Shown in pieces: positions 24,648 to 32,252 of a stretch of DNA of 34,254 nt. Origin of the DNA: an uncultured Clostridia bacterium (GTDB taxonomy: Bacteria > Bacillota > Clostridia > Oscillospirales > Acutalibacteraceae). Within the stretch, counting starts at the first letter, position 1; every line of letters starts with the position of its first letter. The stretch covers positions 1-34,254 of the forward strand of contig CALWIW010000024.1 of NCBI GenBank assembly GCA_944380855.1, given 5' to 3'. Both the position numbers and the translations under genes were made by a program. The notes under the pieces were generated by a model. That model did no database searches, was not told where the DNA came from, and saw only the letters and a program-made list of their open reading frames with translations.

Positions 24648-25949
24648 TTATTTTTTAGTTTCTCTGTTTTCCGCTGACTCCTCTTTGTCGGAATAGCCGG
24701 CAAGAAGTGTGATAATTCTCTGGTCTTCAATTTCCATAACAGTAATTTTTAAGTCGTCAATTTCCAAAAAGTCTCCGGCTTTTGGAATTTCACCTTTTTT
24801 GTCAAGGAAAAATCCGCCCACTGTGACGCTGTCGCTGTCAATATTTCTTGGATTAATTCCGAAAAGTCCGAACATTTCCTCCAAAGGCATATCTCCGCTT
24901 ATTTTGTAGGTTCCGTCCTCTATTTTTGCAAAGAGCTTTTCTTCTTCTTCGTCCTCGTCCCAAATTTCACCTACAATTTCCTCCAGCAAATCTTCCATTG
25001 TGATTATACCCAATGTTCCGCCGTATTCATCGATTACAACCGCCATGTGATGCTTGTTTTTTCTGAACTCGGTAAGAATGTCGGAAAGACGCTGGTTTTT
25101 ATATACGAACTGTGCGGGCTGAATAAGCTTTTTCATGTTGGGCTTAACGCCTTTTGCCAATTCCTCAAGAAAATCCCTGCTGTGAATTATACCGATGATA
25201 TTGTCATAATTGCCCTGATAAACCGGAATTCGTGAGTATCTTTCTTCGAGGATTGTTTTTTTCATGGTTTCAAAGTCGCTGTCTATATCAACGGCTGTCA
25301 TATCAACTCTCGGAGTAAGTATCTCAAAAGCGGTTTTTTCGTCAAAATCCAACGCAGACTGTACAAGCTCCTTTTCCTGCTGTTCCAATACGCCTTCTTC
25401 TTCAATACTGTTGATTATGTATTTCAGCTCGTCTTCGGTAACGGAAGGAGCGTCGTTTTTAATTCTAAGCATTTTTATAACAAGACTTTTAAGGCCTATG
25501 AAGAATAATACAATAGGATAAAAAATGAAAATAAAAGCCTTTAATATTCCGGCAGTATGCAGTGCAATTGTTTCGCTGCTTTCCTTGCCGATACATTTAG
25601 GAATAATTTCGCCAAAGGTAAGAACCAAAAAGGTGGTAGCACCGGTTGCGATTGCCGCTCCCACATCTCCCCAAATATTTATGCACAGAACCGTGGCGAG
25701 AGAAGAACCGCCTAAGTTTACAATATTATTTCCGATTAGAATAGCGGTAATGGTTTTGTCATAGTTATCGCAGATATACAAAGCGGTCTTGGCTTTTTTC
25801 GCCTTTTTGCTGCCGCTGTCGGCATAGCTTTTCAGTCTTACCTGATTAACTGTTGAAAAAGCTGTTTCCGTGCCGGAAAAAAACGCAGAAAATAATATAC
25901 ATATAAATATAACTATACCCATTATCGTATTTTCGTCCAAAAAAATCAC
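24648..25949 (-). CDS. CNNM/CorC-family membrane protein with CBS pair
   Basis: The 433-residue protein has the full CNNM-family architecture: an N-terminal DUF21 membrane domain (about 8-190) with SAFFSGTETAFSTVN, a pair of CBS domains (about 205-335; ILTPRVDMTAVDIDSD and HMAVVIDEYGGTLGIITMED), and a C-terminal CorC_HlyC domain (about 345-425). Members are implicated in divalent cation, mainly Mg2+, export or homeostasis; older annotation as hemolysin is not well founded. The start follows AGGTGATTTTTTTGG on the minus strand. It follows the DUF896 gene by 44 bases, and they may share a transcript. Confidence 0.93.
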   Translation of the reverse strand: MIFLDENTIMGIVIFICILFSAFFSGTETAFSTVNQVRLKSYADSGSKKAKKAKTALYICDNYDKTITAILIGNNIVNLGGSSLATVLCINIWGDVGAAIATGATTFLVLTFGEIIPKCIGKESSETIALHTAGILKAFIFIFYPIVLFFIGLKSLVIKMLRIKNDAPSVTEDELKYIINSIEEEGVLEQQEKELVQSALDFDEKTAFEILTPRVDMTAVDIDSDFETMKKTILEERYSRIPVYQGNYDNIIGIIHSRDFLEELAKGVKPNMKKLIQPAQFVYKNQRLSDILTEFRKNKHHMAVVIDEYGGTLGIITMEDLLEEIVGEIWDEDEEEEKLFAKIEDGTYKISGDMPLEEMFGLFGINPRNIDSDSVTVGGFFLDKKGEIPKAGDFLEIDDLKITVMEIEDQRIITLLAGYSDKEESAENRETKK

Positions 25950-25993
25950 CTCATAATATTTTAAGTTTACAGTTTCATTGTTTTTGTCGTAAA

Positions 25994-26212
25994 TTATTTA
26001 TCATTTCTTTTGTTAAACTCTTTAAATGGTATAACTTTGCCGTCGGGAGTCTTTATACTTACCGAATCAAGCTGTTTGTTGAAATTATCCCGAAAATTTT
26101 TGAGATACACAGCATACAGGGCTTTTTGCTCCTCTTGTTCTTCTTTAGAAAGCCCCTGTTCTCTTTTCTTTTTCGCAAGTTCGTTAATTCTCTTTAGTAA
26201 ATCGTCCTGCAT
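25994..26212 (-). CDS. DUF896 (YnzC-like) small protein
   Basis: The protein has 72 residues and two predicted helices: LLKRINELAKKKREQGLSKE (about 4-23) and the segment EQKALYAVYLKNFRDNFNKQ (about 28-47), then a short VKIPDGK-like end. This is the pattern of DUF896/YnzC proteins, small cytosolic helical hairpins of Firmicutes; the Bacillus relative was found under SOS control, but no LexA box is evident here. The ATG is preceded at longer than usual distance by AGGAG. Function is unknown. Confidence 0.88.
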   Translation of the reverse strand: MQDDLLKRINELAKKKREQGLSKEEQEEQKALYAVYLKNFRDNFNKQLDSVSIKTPDGKVIPFKEFNKRNDK

Positions 26213-26420
26213 ACAATTCTACTGCTCCTGTAATTAATTTTTACAGTGTGGTTTTGTTTTTAATAATTTGCTCAAGTGTTTAAGCAATATTTATTAAATA
26301 AATTCAAAATACACTGCATACCGCTATTCTATCATAAATTTTAGAAAAATGATAGATATTCTGCATAATTTTTTAAACTTGCCACATCTAATATTTTATT
26401 AGTGAATAGGGTTAATTTTG

Positions 26421-26449
26421 TTGACTTCATTGGCGGGTAATTGTATAAT
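26421..26449 (+). promoter_or_regulatory. Promoter of the ectB-type gene
   Basis: TTGACT (26421-26426), a 17-base spacer, and a perfect TATAAT (26444-26449). Confidence 0.75.
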
Positions 26450-26497
26450 GGCAGTTGAATGATAACTTGTATATGTTATAAGAAAGGAAGTATCGGT

Positions 26498-27769
26498 TTG
26501 AATACTTTAGCATTTGAAAAATACGAGTCAGAAGTCCGTTCATATTGCAGACATTTTCCTACCGTTTTCACAAAATCAAAGGGTTCATTTTTCTTTGATG
26601 AGGAAGGTAATAAATATATAGACTTTTTCTGTGGAGCAGGTGCCGTAAACTACGGTCACAATAATGATTATATAAAAGAAAAGGTTCTTGAGTATATTGC
26701 AAATGACGGTATAACACATTCTTTGGATATGTATACCACTGCTAAGAGAGATTTTATTGAGTATTTTGAAGAAAAAATTCTCAAGCCGAGAGATTTGGAC
26801 TATAAGATAATGTTCCCGGGTCCGACAGGTACAAACGCTATTGAGGCGGCTTTAAAGCTTGCCAGAAAATACACGAAAAGAAGAACCGTGTGGGCTTTGA
26901 TGGGAGCTTTCCACGGCATGACTTTGGGTGCTTTGGCTCTTACAACAGATAAAGCATCAAGAAGAGGTGCAGGAGTTCCTCTTGACTCAAACGTTGTGCA
27001 TATTCCCGCTCCTTATATGTTCCCGGAGCTTGACACCGTTAAGTATATGGAAACTCTTCTTAAGGATGACCATTCAGGTGTTGAAAAGCCTGCTGCCTTG
27101 GTAATTGAAACAATACAGGCAGAGGGCGGTATTCAGGTATTTGAAGAGGAGTGGCTTAGAAGAGTAAGCGAGTTCTGCACAAATAACGATATACTTCTTA
27201 TTGTTGATGATATACAGGTTGGCTGTGCAAGAAGCGGAACATTTTTCTCCTTTGAGCGTGCCGGAATTAAGCCTGATATTTTCACACTTTCAAAATCAAT
27301 CGGAGGATACGGTTTCCCCATGGCTTTGACGCTTTTCAAGCCTCACCTTGATGTGTTTACTCCCGGTGAACACAACGGAACTTTCAGAGGAAACCAAATT
27401 GCCTTTATCACAGCAAAGGCAGGACTTGAGTATATGCTCAACAATAATATTGAGGCTGAAACAAGAAGAAAAGGCGAAATAGAAAAGGAATTTATAGAGA
27501 AAGAAATTCTCCCTCTTGACAGCAGAATTAAGATGCGTGGAATAGGCCTTATCTGGGGAATTGATTTTTCCGATATTCCGGTAAAGGGTTTTGCCGACAA
27601 AGTTCAGGATTATGCTTTTGCCCATAATCTTATTATTGAAGGCGCAGGAAGAAAGAACGCAGTGCTTAAGACTATGCCTCCGCTTATTATTGAGGACGAA
27701 ACGCTTCTTGAGGGTCTTAAAATTTTGAGAGACGCTATTAAAGAGATTTTAAAAGAAGAAAATAAATAA
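26498..27769 (+). CDS. ectB: Class III aminotransferase, diaminobutyrate (EctB) type
   Basis: This PLP enzyme (423 residues) resembles EctB, which interconverts aspartate semialdehyde plus glutamate with 2,4-diaminobutyrate plus 2-oxoglutarate. Start TTG at 26498 follows AAAGGAAG at good spacing and gives NTLAFEKYESEVRSYC, matching the EctB start. Further marks are PGPTGTNAIEAALKLARKYT (PLP phosphate region), the GAFHGMTLGALALT segment, DDIQVGCARSGTFFSFE, and the Schiff-base lysine in TLSKSIGGYGFPMAL. In ectoine producers ectA and ectC flank it; here it stands alone with its own promoter and terminator. Diaminobutyrate for another product is possible, and a change of substrate cannot be excluded. 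Confidence 0.85.
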   Translation: MNTLAFEKYESEVRSYCRHFPTVFTKSKGSFFFDEEGNKYIDFFCGAGAVNYGHNNDYIKEKVLEYIANDGITHSLDMYTTAKRDFIEYFEEKILKPRDLDYKIMFPGPTGTNAIEAALKLARKYTKRRTVWALMGAFHGMTLGALALTTDKASRRGAGVPLDSNVVHIPAPYMFPELDTVKYMETLLKDDHSGVEKPAALVIETIQAEGGIQVFEEEWLRRVSEFCTNNDILLIVDDIQVGCARSGTFFSFERAGIKPDIFTLSKSIGGYGFPMALTLFKPHLDVFTPGEHNGTFRGNQIAFITAKAGLEYMLNNNIEAETRRKGEIEKEFIEKEILPLDSRIKMRGIGLIWGIDFSDIPVKGFADKVQDYAFAHNLIIEGAGRKNAVLKTMPPLIIEDETLLEGLKILRDAIKEILKEENK

Positions 27770-27782
27770 AGCTTATAAAATT

Positions 27783-27808
27783 AACGCCCCGAATTTTCGG
27801 GGCGTTTT
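27783..27808. terminator. Terminator of the ectB-type gene
   Basis: AACGCCCCGAA pairs with TTCGGGGCGTT (27783-27793 with 27796-27806), followed by a T run on the plus strand. It may also stop the convergent DUF1048 transcript. Confidence 0.9.
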
Positions 27809-27828
27809 GTTCTGTATTAAATCATTTG

Positions 27829-28218
27829 TTAAATGCAGGTGTCGGCTTTTTTGCTGTTTATTTTTTCTATGTTACGCTTGATTTTGCTGTTTATTCTTTT
27901 CTTTCTATCATCTGTGTATGTTTTATTATTTTTTAAAAGTTCATCGACAAAATCTGCTACATCATCACCGGTCACTTCCAAAACAGATTTTCCCTCAGAA
28001 ATTCCCTCTTCAAACAGATCAATCAAACCATAGTGAAGTTCCATCATATCGTATCCGGCTCCGGAAACAAATTGCCACATATGATTTTGAATTTCTTTAA
28101 ATACATATCTGTAATCCTCCGGCATTGCTTCTACTCTTTTCATTTGATCTTTATATTCTATTTTGCTTTCTATAATTTTTTTTACATTAAAGTAGTCATC
28201 AAAAAATTTTTTCATCAT
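27829..28218 (-). CDS. DUF1048 family protein
   Basis: This 129-residue cytosolic, mostly helical protein (PEDYRYVFKEIQNHMWQFVS, then the segment LLKNNKTYTDDRKKRIN) matches the DUF1048 family, which is nearly always coded next to a PadR-type regulator. Its start overlaps the end of the padR-type gene by 20 bases, so the two are translated together. A ribosome site AAAGGAGA precedes the ATG. The C-terminus is rich in Lys and Asn. Its function is not known; by context it may modulate the regulator. Confidence 0.87.
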   Translation of the reverse strand: MMKKFFDDYFNVKKIIESKIEYKDQMKRVEAMPEDYRYVFKEIQNHMWQFVSGAGYDMMELHYGLIDLFEEGISEGKSVLEVTGDDVADFVDELLKNNKTYTDDRKKRINSKIKRNIEKINSKKADTCI

Positions 28219-28540
28219 ATTTATTCTCCTTTAACATTTCGATTTTTGAAGATATAAACTCCCATTTTTTCCAGAATTTATTTAGTTCTATATGACCTGC
28301 GTCGTTCAAAGAATAAAATTTTCTTTGAGGTCCAACTTCAGATGATTTTTTCTCAACATTTACAAGATTATTCTTTTCCAACCTTAATAATATAGTATAA
28401 ACTGTTCCCTCAACAACATCGGTAAACCCAAGATTGTTCAGCTGTTTTGTGATATCATAACCATAAGTTTCCCTTTTACTAATGATTTCAAGGACACATC
28501 CCTCTAAAATTCCTTTAAGCATTTCCGTTAGATTTTCCAA
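28199..28540 (-). CDS. PadR-family transcriptional regulator
   Basis: The 113-residue protein is a PadR-type winged-helix regulator: EMLKGILEGCVLEIISKRET then YGYDITKQLN and GTVYTILLRLEKNNLV (recognition helix and wing) with GPQRKFYSLNDAG following. I choose the TTG at 28540, eight bases after GGAGG, over the upstream ATG that would include the operator and ribosome site. It shares an operon with the DUF1048 gene. The promoter is overlapped by direct repeats (see below), suggesting self-repression. Ligand unknown; relatives often sense phenolic acids or drugs, but this cannot be inferred here. Confidence 0.9.
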   Translation of the reverse strand: MENLTEMLKGILEGCVLEIISKRETYGYDITKQLNNLGFTDVVEGTVYTILLRLEKNNLVNVEKKSSEVGPQRKFYSLNDAGHIELNKFWKKWEFISSKIEMLKENKYDEKIF

Positions 28541-28573
28541 GAATAATTCCTCCTCTGCATAACAGTAGGTACT

Positions 28574-28627
28574 AAGTAACACTTATTACTGCTGCTATAT
28601 AGTAACACATAGTAGATGCCGTGTCAA
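28574..28627 (-). promoter_or_regulatory. Promoter and probable operator of the PadR operon
   Basis: On the minus strand TTGACA (28622-28627), 17 bases and TACTAT (28599-28604) form the promoter. The 8-base motif GTGTTACT occurs twice as a direct repeat (plus-strand 28601-28608 over the -10 box, and 28575-28582 just downstream), 26 bases apart, which is a plausible site for PadR binding and autoregulation. Confidence 0.55.
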
Positions 28628-28682
28628 GTATAATTAAATGTTTTGTGTTTTATAAAAGAAGAATACGACTGATAAAAAATTA

Positions 28683-28716
28683 CAAAAATAAAAAGCTCTG
28701 ATAATACAGAGCTTTT
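28683..28716 (-). terminator. Terminator of the NrdD-like small gene
   Basis: A perfect 10-bp stem AAAAGCTCTG / CAGAGCTTTT (28691-28700 with 28707-28716) is followed on the minus strand by TTTTTATTTTTG. Confidence 0.88.
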
Positions 28717-28769
28717 CAGGAAATTATATATCAAGGATATTTTGAACTGAAGTAAAAAGAAGTCTAAAC

Positions 28770-29063
28770 TCAGGCGATCTCTTCCATAGAGCAGGAGCAG
28801 CCGAGGCTGTGTTTTACACGGTCGTTTACTTCCGCTTTCTTTGCATTGTTGAAACGGTCAACAGTACCCACAAGATAACCTGTAATTCTTCTGATTCTTT
28901 CAAAGGGAACAGGGTCATATTCATATCTCAGGTCAACAAACTCGCCGTCTACTTTAAGCTCTACAGACTTTATATATTTATCAGGATGAGCAGCTTTGAG
29001 CTGTTCAACATAAACATCTATCTCTTCCTGTGAAAGATTTCCGCCAACTACATTTATATTCAT
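28770..29063 (-). CDS. Free-standing NrdD C-terminal-like glycyl-radical domain
   Basis: The 97-residue protein resembles the C-terminus of anaerobic (class III) ribonucleotide reductase. The segment PFERIRRITGYLVGTVDRFN (about 53-72) contains the RxxGYL motif that holds the radical glycine (here Gly62) in NrdD, and NAKKAEVNDRVKHS matches the usual NrdD C-terminal end. The CPxCG zinc motifs and the catalytic barrel are absent. It ends in GCSCSMEEIA. Databases often call such proteins anaerobic ribonucleoside-triphosphate reductase, but alone this cannot carry out the reaction. A spare radical carrier, comparable with GrcA (YfiD) for pyruvate formate-lyase, is one inference. AGGAGG precedes the ATG. 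Confidence 0.8.
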   Translation of the reverse strand: MNINVVGGNLSQEEIDVYVEQLKAAHPDKYIKSVELKVDGEFVDLRYEYDPVPFERIRRITGYLVGTVDRFNNAKKAEVNDRVKHSLGCSCSMEEIA

Positions 29064-29111
29064 AAGAATTCCTCCTGTACTAAATATTGTGTTTAATTGA
29101 AGTGTAAGCCT

Positions 29112-29140
29112 ATTTTAGCACCATATATAGTAAAAGTCAA
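29112..29140 (-). promoter_or_regulatory. Promoter of the NrdD-like small gene
   Basis: On the minus strand TTGACT (29135-29140), a 17-base spacer and TAAAAT (29112-29117). Confidence 0.65.
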
Positions 29141-29235
29141 TAGTGATTACTGTTTTTTTATTTAAATATGTTGAGATAATCTCAAAGGTCAATGGGGAAC
29201 AGGAAAAAAATATTTAAATAAAAGCTGAAAACCAC

Positions 29236-29264
29236 TTGCATTTACAGGGGAAATCTGTTATTAT
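29236..29264 (+). promoter_or_regulatory. Promoter of rpmB
   Basis: TTGCAT (29236-29241), a 17-base spacer and TATTAT (29259-29264). Confidence 0.55.
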
Positions 29265-29309
29265 AACATAGTTAAATTGTTTATTATGATTTTAAGGAGG
29301 TGCAGAAGC

Positions 29310-29516
29310 ATGGCAAAATGTGATTTCTGCGGTAAGGATATTGCTTTCGGTATCAAGGTTTCCCACTCACACAGACGTTCAAACAGAACATGGAAACCAA
29401 ATGTAAGAAGAGTAAAGGCTGTAGTTAACGGTACACCTAAACACGTACACGCTTGCACCCGCTGCTTACGTTCAGGTAAGGTTACAAGAGCTGTAAGTGC
29501 TCCAAAGGCAGTATAA
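29310..29516 (+). CDS. rpmB: Ribosomal protein bL28, zinc-type
   Basis: This 68-residue protein of the large subunit starts at MAKCDFCGKDIAFGIKVSHS, at an ATG nine bases after AAGGAGG; an upstream in-frame ATG precedes that site. HRRSNRTWKPNVRRVKAVV is the bL28 core. The two CxxC pairs (CDFC at 4-7 and CTRC further on) are the zinc-binding (C+) form. It is a single-gene unit ended by a strong terminator. Confidence 0.97.
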   Translation: MAKCDFCGKDIAFGIKVSHSHRRSNRTWKPNVRRVKAVVNGTPKHVHACTRCLRSGKVTRAVSAPKAV

Positions 29517-29534
29517 TCTTATAATAGTAAATGT

Positions 29535-29565
29535 AAATCCCCGAGCAGGACTCGGGGATTTTTAT
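29535..29565 (+). terminator. Terminator of rpmB
   Basis: AAATCCCCGAG pairs perfectly with CTCGGGGATTT (29535-29545 with 29551-29561), loop CAGGA, followed by T residues. Confidence 0.95.
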
Positions 29566-29634
29566 TATGCAAATTTTACAAACAAAACAAACTTAATAAT
29601 TTTGCGAAAATATTTAAAATTATTACAAATACTA

Positions 29635-29663
29635 TTGACAGTCAAATGAACCCATGATATAAT
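29635..29663 (+). promoter_or_regulatory. Promoter of the DUF1836-SPFH unit
   Basis: A perfect TTGACA (29635-29640), a 17-base spacer and a perfect TATAAT (29658-29663). Confidence 0.85.
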
Positions 29664-29687
29664 CATCTAAACTCGATAAAGGAAGGG

Positions 29688-30254
29688 ATGAACTTGGTGC
29701 TTACAATCCCGGGAACCACAGTATCGTATAAAGAGGGCAACGAAAATAATGTATACGGTTTAATCGAACCTGTTTTAAAGGCTACAGGTGGTCTTACTCT
29801 TGCACAGGTAAGAAAAATTACCGGGCTTGAAACTACCACTATCCAAAATTGGGTCAAGCGTGGCTGGGTTATGAAACCCGAAAACAAGCGGTATAAGGAA
29901 AGGCATATTATCAGAATTATTCTGATAAACAGCGTAAGAGGTGCTTTACATATTGAAAAAATTGTGCGGCTTATGGAATACATAAACGGAGATGTGGAGG
30001 ACACCTCCGACGACCTTGTATCGGACAGCACTCTTTTTAACTTGTTTTTTAAAACTGTTTGGCTGTGCGACAGGGAAAATATATTTGACAGACATCAAAT
30101 GACGAAGATAATAACGGAAGAGATAAAGCCTTTTAATTATCTAAATGACAGTGAAAAAAAACGTCTGACCGATGTTTTGCTTATAATGAACCTTGCTTAC
30201 AGCAGTGCCGTTTTACGGCGTTTTGCGGAAGAAGAAATAAAGAATTTATTGTAA
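29688..30254 (+). CDS. DUF1836 helix-turn-helix-like protein
   Basis: The protein has up to 188 residues. The segment GGLTLAQVRKITGLETTTIQ with NWVKRGWV (about 34-62) is a MerR-like helix-turn-helix, and RYKERHIIRIILINSVRGAL follows, which is the DUF1836 pattern found in Firmicutes. The C-terminal half is helical with unknown ligand. The start is uncertain: ATG 29688 is close to the ribosome site GGAAGGG, while TTG 29694 or GTG 29697 have better spacing. The SPFH gene follows after 38 bases and is probably co-transcribed. Function unknown; DNA binding is inferred. Confidence 0.82.
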   Translation: MNLVLTIPGTTVSYKEGNENNVYGLIEPVLKATGGLTLAQVRKITGLETTTIQNWVKRGWVMKPENKRYKERHIIRIILINSVRGALHIEKIVRLMEYINGDVEDTSDDLVSDSTLFNLFFKTVWLCDRENIFDRHQMTKIITEEIKPFNYLNDSEKKRLTDVLLIMNLAYSSAVLRRFAEEEIKNLL

Positions 30255-30292
30255 CAAATTTAAGTGTAAAAACAAAAAGTGAGGAAATTTTA

Positions 30293-31162
30293 ATGGACGG
30301 ATTTAACAACACTCAAAAAATGAATGCAAAGCTTAAAAAGATTATTCCTGTTGCCGTAATCGTAGTTATTGCGGCGGTGATTCTTTCCTTTTCAGTAGTT
30401 ATCGTGCCGGCCGGCAGCACAGGCGTGGTTATGACCTTTGGAAAGGTATCCGACGATGTTATGCAGGAGGGACTTCATTTTAAAGCTCCGTTTGTGCAGA
30501 AAGTGGCTATAATCAGCAATAAAATACAAAAGCAGGAAGTACAGGCAAATGCGGTATCTAAAGACTTACAGACAGTTGACAGCCAAATCGCCGTAAACTA
30601 CCGTGTGGGACTTGACTCCAGTGCCAACATTTACAAAAACATAGGTGAAAGGTACGAGGAAATCGTGTTGCTTCCTGCGGTACAGGAAAGCATGAAATCC
30701 GTAAGTGCAAAATATACCGCCGAGGAGCTTATAACTCTCCGTGCTCAGGTTGGCGAAGAGATTAAAACCTCTTTGGAGGAAAAAGTAAGCGAATACGGTA
30801 TAGTTATTGAAAAATTCAGTATTGTGAATTTTGATTTTTCCGAAGAATTTAATGCCGCTATTGAGGCAAAGCAGGTTGCGGAACAAAACCTTATAAAGAC
30901 AAAAACAGAACAGGAACAGGCTATTGTTATTGCCGAAGCAGAGGCACAAAAGAAGCTCATCGCAGCACAGGCAGAAGCAGACGCAATCACAGCTAAGGCC
31001 CAGGCTCAGGCAGACGCCAACAGACTTTTGGCAGAATCATTAAACGACGATGTTGTTGAATATGAAAAAATCCAGAAGTGGGACGGAAAGCTTCCGACAG
31101 TTACAGGTTCTGACGCTTTGATAAGCTTCAATCCCGATAGGCTTGAGGAGAATCAGCAATAA
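30293..31162 (+). CDS. SPFH/band 7 (prohibitin-like) membrane protein
   Basis: This 289-residue protein has one N-terminal membrane segment (about 18-37, IIPVAVIVVIAAVILSFSVV), then the SPFH domain (VPAGSTGVVMTFGKVSDDVM, VDSQIAVNYRVGLDSSANIY), then a coiled coil rich in Ala, Glu and Lys (about 190-250, EAEAQKKLIAAQAEADAITA). It resembles prohibitin and HflC proteins, which assemble rings in the membrane and can scaffold FtsH-type proteases or lipid microdomains. No NfeD partner or protease is adjacent, so it may act alone or with genes elsewhere. Confidence 0.9.
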   Translation: MDGFNNTQKMNAKLKKIIPVAVIVVIAAVILSFSVVIVPAGSTGVVMTFGKVSDDVMQEGLHFKAPFVQKVAIISNKIQKQEVQANAVSKDLQTVDSQIAVNYRVGLDSSANIYKNIGERYEEIVLLPAVQESMKSVSAKYTAEELITLRAQVGEEIKTSLEEKVSEYGIVIEKFSIVNFDFSEEFNAAIEAKQVAEQNLIKTKTEQEQAIVIAEAEAQKKLIAAQAEADAITAKAQAQADANRLLAESLNDDVVEYEKIQKWDGKLPTVTGSDALISFNPDRLEENQQ

Positions 31163-31186
31163 TAATTCAGTACAATTAAACTATGG

Positions 31187-31215
31187 ACAGGCGGGCGTAT
31201 ACACCGCCTGTTTTT
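31187..31215 (+). terminator. Terminator after the SPFH gene
   Basis: ACAGGCGG pairs with CCGCCTGT (31187-31194 with 31204-31211), followed by a T run. Confidence 0.88.
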
Positions 31216-31283
31216 CATTGAATTAAAGTAAAAATCACGGATTTTAGGGGAATATTTCGGCAATTATTTTTAATGTGTTGCAC

Positions 31284-31311
31284 TTGACAAAAGTACAATA
31301 CGTGCTATAAT
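31284..31311 (+). promoter_or_regulatory. Promoter of rpsF-ssb-rpsR
   Basis: A perfect TTGACA (31284-31289), a 16-base spacer and a perfect TATAAT (31306-31311). Confidence 0.85.
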
Positions 31312-31315
31312 AATT

Positions 31316-31368
31316 AAAGTTATGTTAATTTTACCTGCATAACTTTCCTTGCGGCATAAGCCGCCAAA
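31316..31368 (+). promoter_or_regulatory. Structured leader of rpsF, possible S6:S18 site
   Basis: Two hairpins lie between the promoter and the rpsF ribosome site: AAAGTTATG / CATAACTTT (31316-31324 with 31338-31346, perfect) and GCGGC / GCCGC with loop ATAA (31351-31355 with 31360-31364). In many bacteria the S6:S18 complex binds a CCG-containing hairpin in this leader and represses the operon. The second hairpin contains CCG in its 3' arm, but match to the published motif is not confirmed. Confidence 0.4.
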
Positions 31369-31390
31369 AGTCCAGAAGGAGGTGCAACAA

Positions 31391-31684
31391 ATGGCAGTAA
31401 AGGCTAATTACGAGACAGTAATGGTTATTTCAATGAAGCAGGGTGAAGAAGGAATCCAGGCAATCGTTGAGAAGTTTAAGGCTTTGATTGAAAAGCACGC
31501 TACACTGCTCAATGTTGACGAGTGGGGCAAGAGAAGACTTGCTTACCTTATCAACAAAGAGAGTGAAGGCTATTACGTTTTGATGAACTTTGAGAGCACA
31601 GCAGAGTTCCCTGCAGAGCTTGACCGTATCTACAAGATTACAGACGGCGTTCTCCGTTCTCTCATCATCAAAAAAGGTGAATAA
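31391..31684 (+). CDS. rpsF: Ribosomal protein bS6
   Basis: This small-subunit protein (97 residues) begins at ATG 31391, after AAGGAGG. It shows NYETVMVISMKQGEEGIQAI, the central VDEWGKRRLAYLINKESEGY segment and the C-terminal YKITDGVLRSLIIKKGE, all typical of bS6. It heads the conserved rpsF-ssb-rpsR operon; bS6 pairs with bS18 on the 30S platform. Confidence 0.97.
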   Translation: MAVKANYETVMVISMKQGEEGIQAIVEKFKALIEKHATLLNVDEWGKRRLAYLINKESEGYYVLMNFESTAEFPAELDRIYKITDGVLRSLIIKKGE

Positions 31685-31705
31685 TTAAGGTAATGGAGAA
31701 TAACT

Positions 31706-32194
31706 ATGTTAAATAGAGTTATTTTAATGGGCAGACTTGTTTCAGACCCGGAACTTAAAACAACAGCTTCAGGAATAAGCGTGACAAGCTTTAGAATTGC
31801 GGTTGACCGCAGTTATGTTAAATCAGGTGCGGAACGCCAGACAGACTTTTTTGATATAGTTTGCTGGAGAAGCACCGCAGAGTTTGTTTGCAGATATTTC
31901 TTTAAAGGCTCTCTTATTGCTCTTGAGGGACAGCTCCAAAGCAGAACCTATCAGGCAAAAGACGGCTCAAACAGATATGTTGTAGAAGTTGTGGCTGATA
32001 ATGTTTCTTTTACCGGTGAACGCAGAGAGGGTGGATATTCACAAGGCGGATATTCACAGGGCGGTTACGGACAGCCTTACGAGGCTCCGCAACGCAGTTA
32101 TGCTGCTCCGTCGGAACCTGCGGCTCCTTCCTACTCTAACGGTTCGGTGGGAGATTTTGAAGAAATGCCCCTTGATGACGACTTGCCGTTCTAA
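31706..32194 (+). CDS. ssb: Single-stranded DNA-binding protein
   Basis: This 162-residue protein has an N-terminal OB fold (about 1-108; MLNRVILMGRLVSDPELKTT, then FRIAVDRSY, FFDIVCWRSTAEF), a Gly/Gln/Tyr/Pro-rich flexible linker with three GGYSQ-type repeats, and the acidic tip DDDLPF at the end that recruits partner proteins in replication and repair. It is located between rpsF and rpsR, the standard order in Firmicutes. Confidence 0.97.
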   Translation: MLNRVILMGRLVSDPELKTTASGISVTSFRIAVDRSYVKSGAERQTDFFDIVCWRSTAEFVCRYFFKGSLIALEGQLQSRTYQAKDGSNRYVVEVVADNVSFTGERREGGYSQGGYSQGGYGQPYEAPQRSYAAPSEPAAPSYSNGSVGDFEEMPLDDDLPF

Positions 32195-32252
32195 AACCTT
32201 AACACCTTAAACAAAGACTTAACGATTAAATATACGAAAGGAGACCTTTACC

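Noticed and set aside
30566-30949. Open frame antisense to the SPFH gene
   Set aside because: It mirrors the coiled-coil coding strand and has no start signals.
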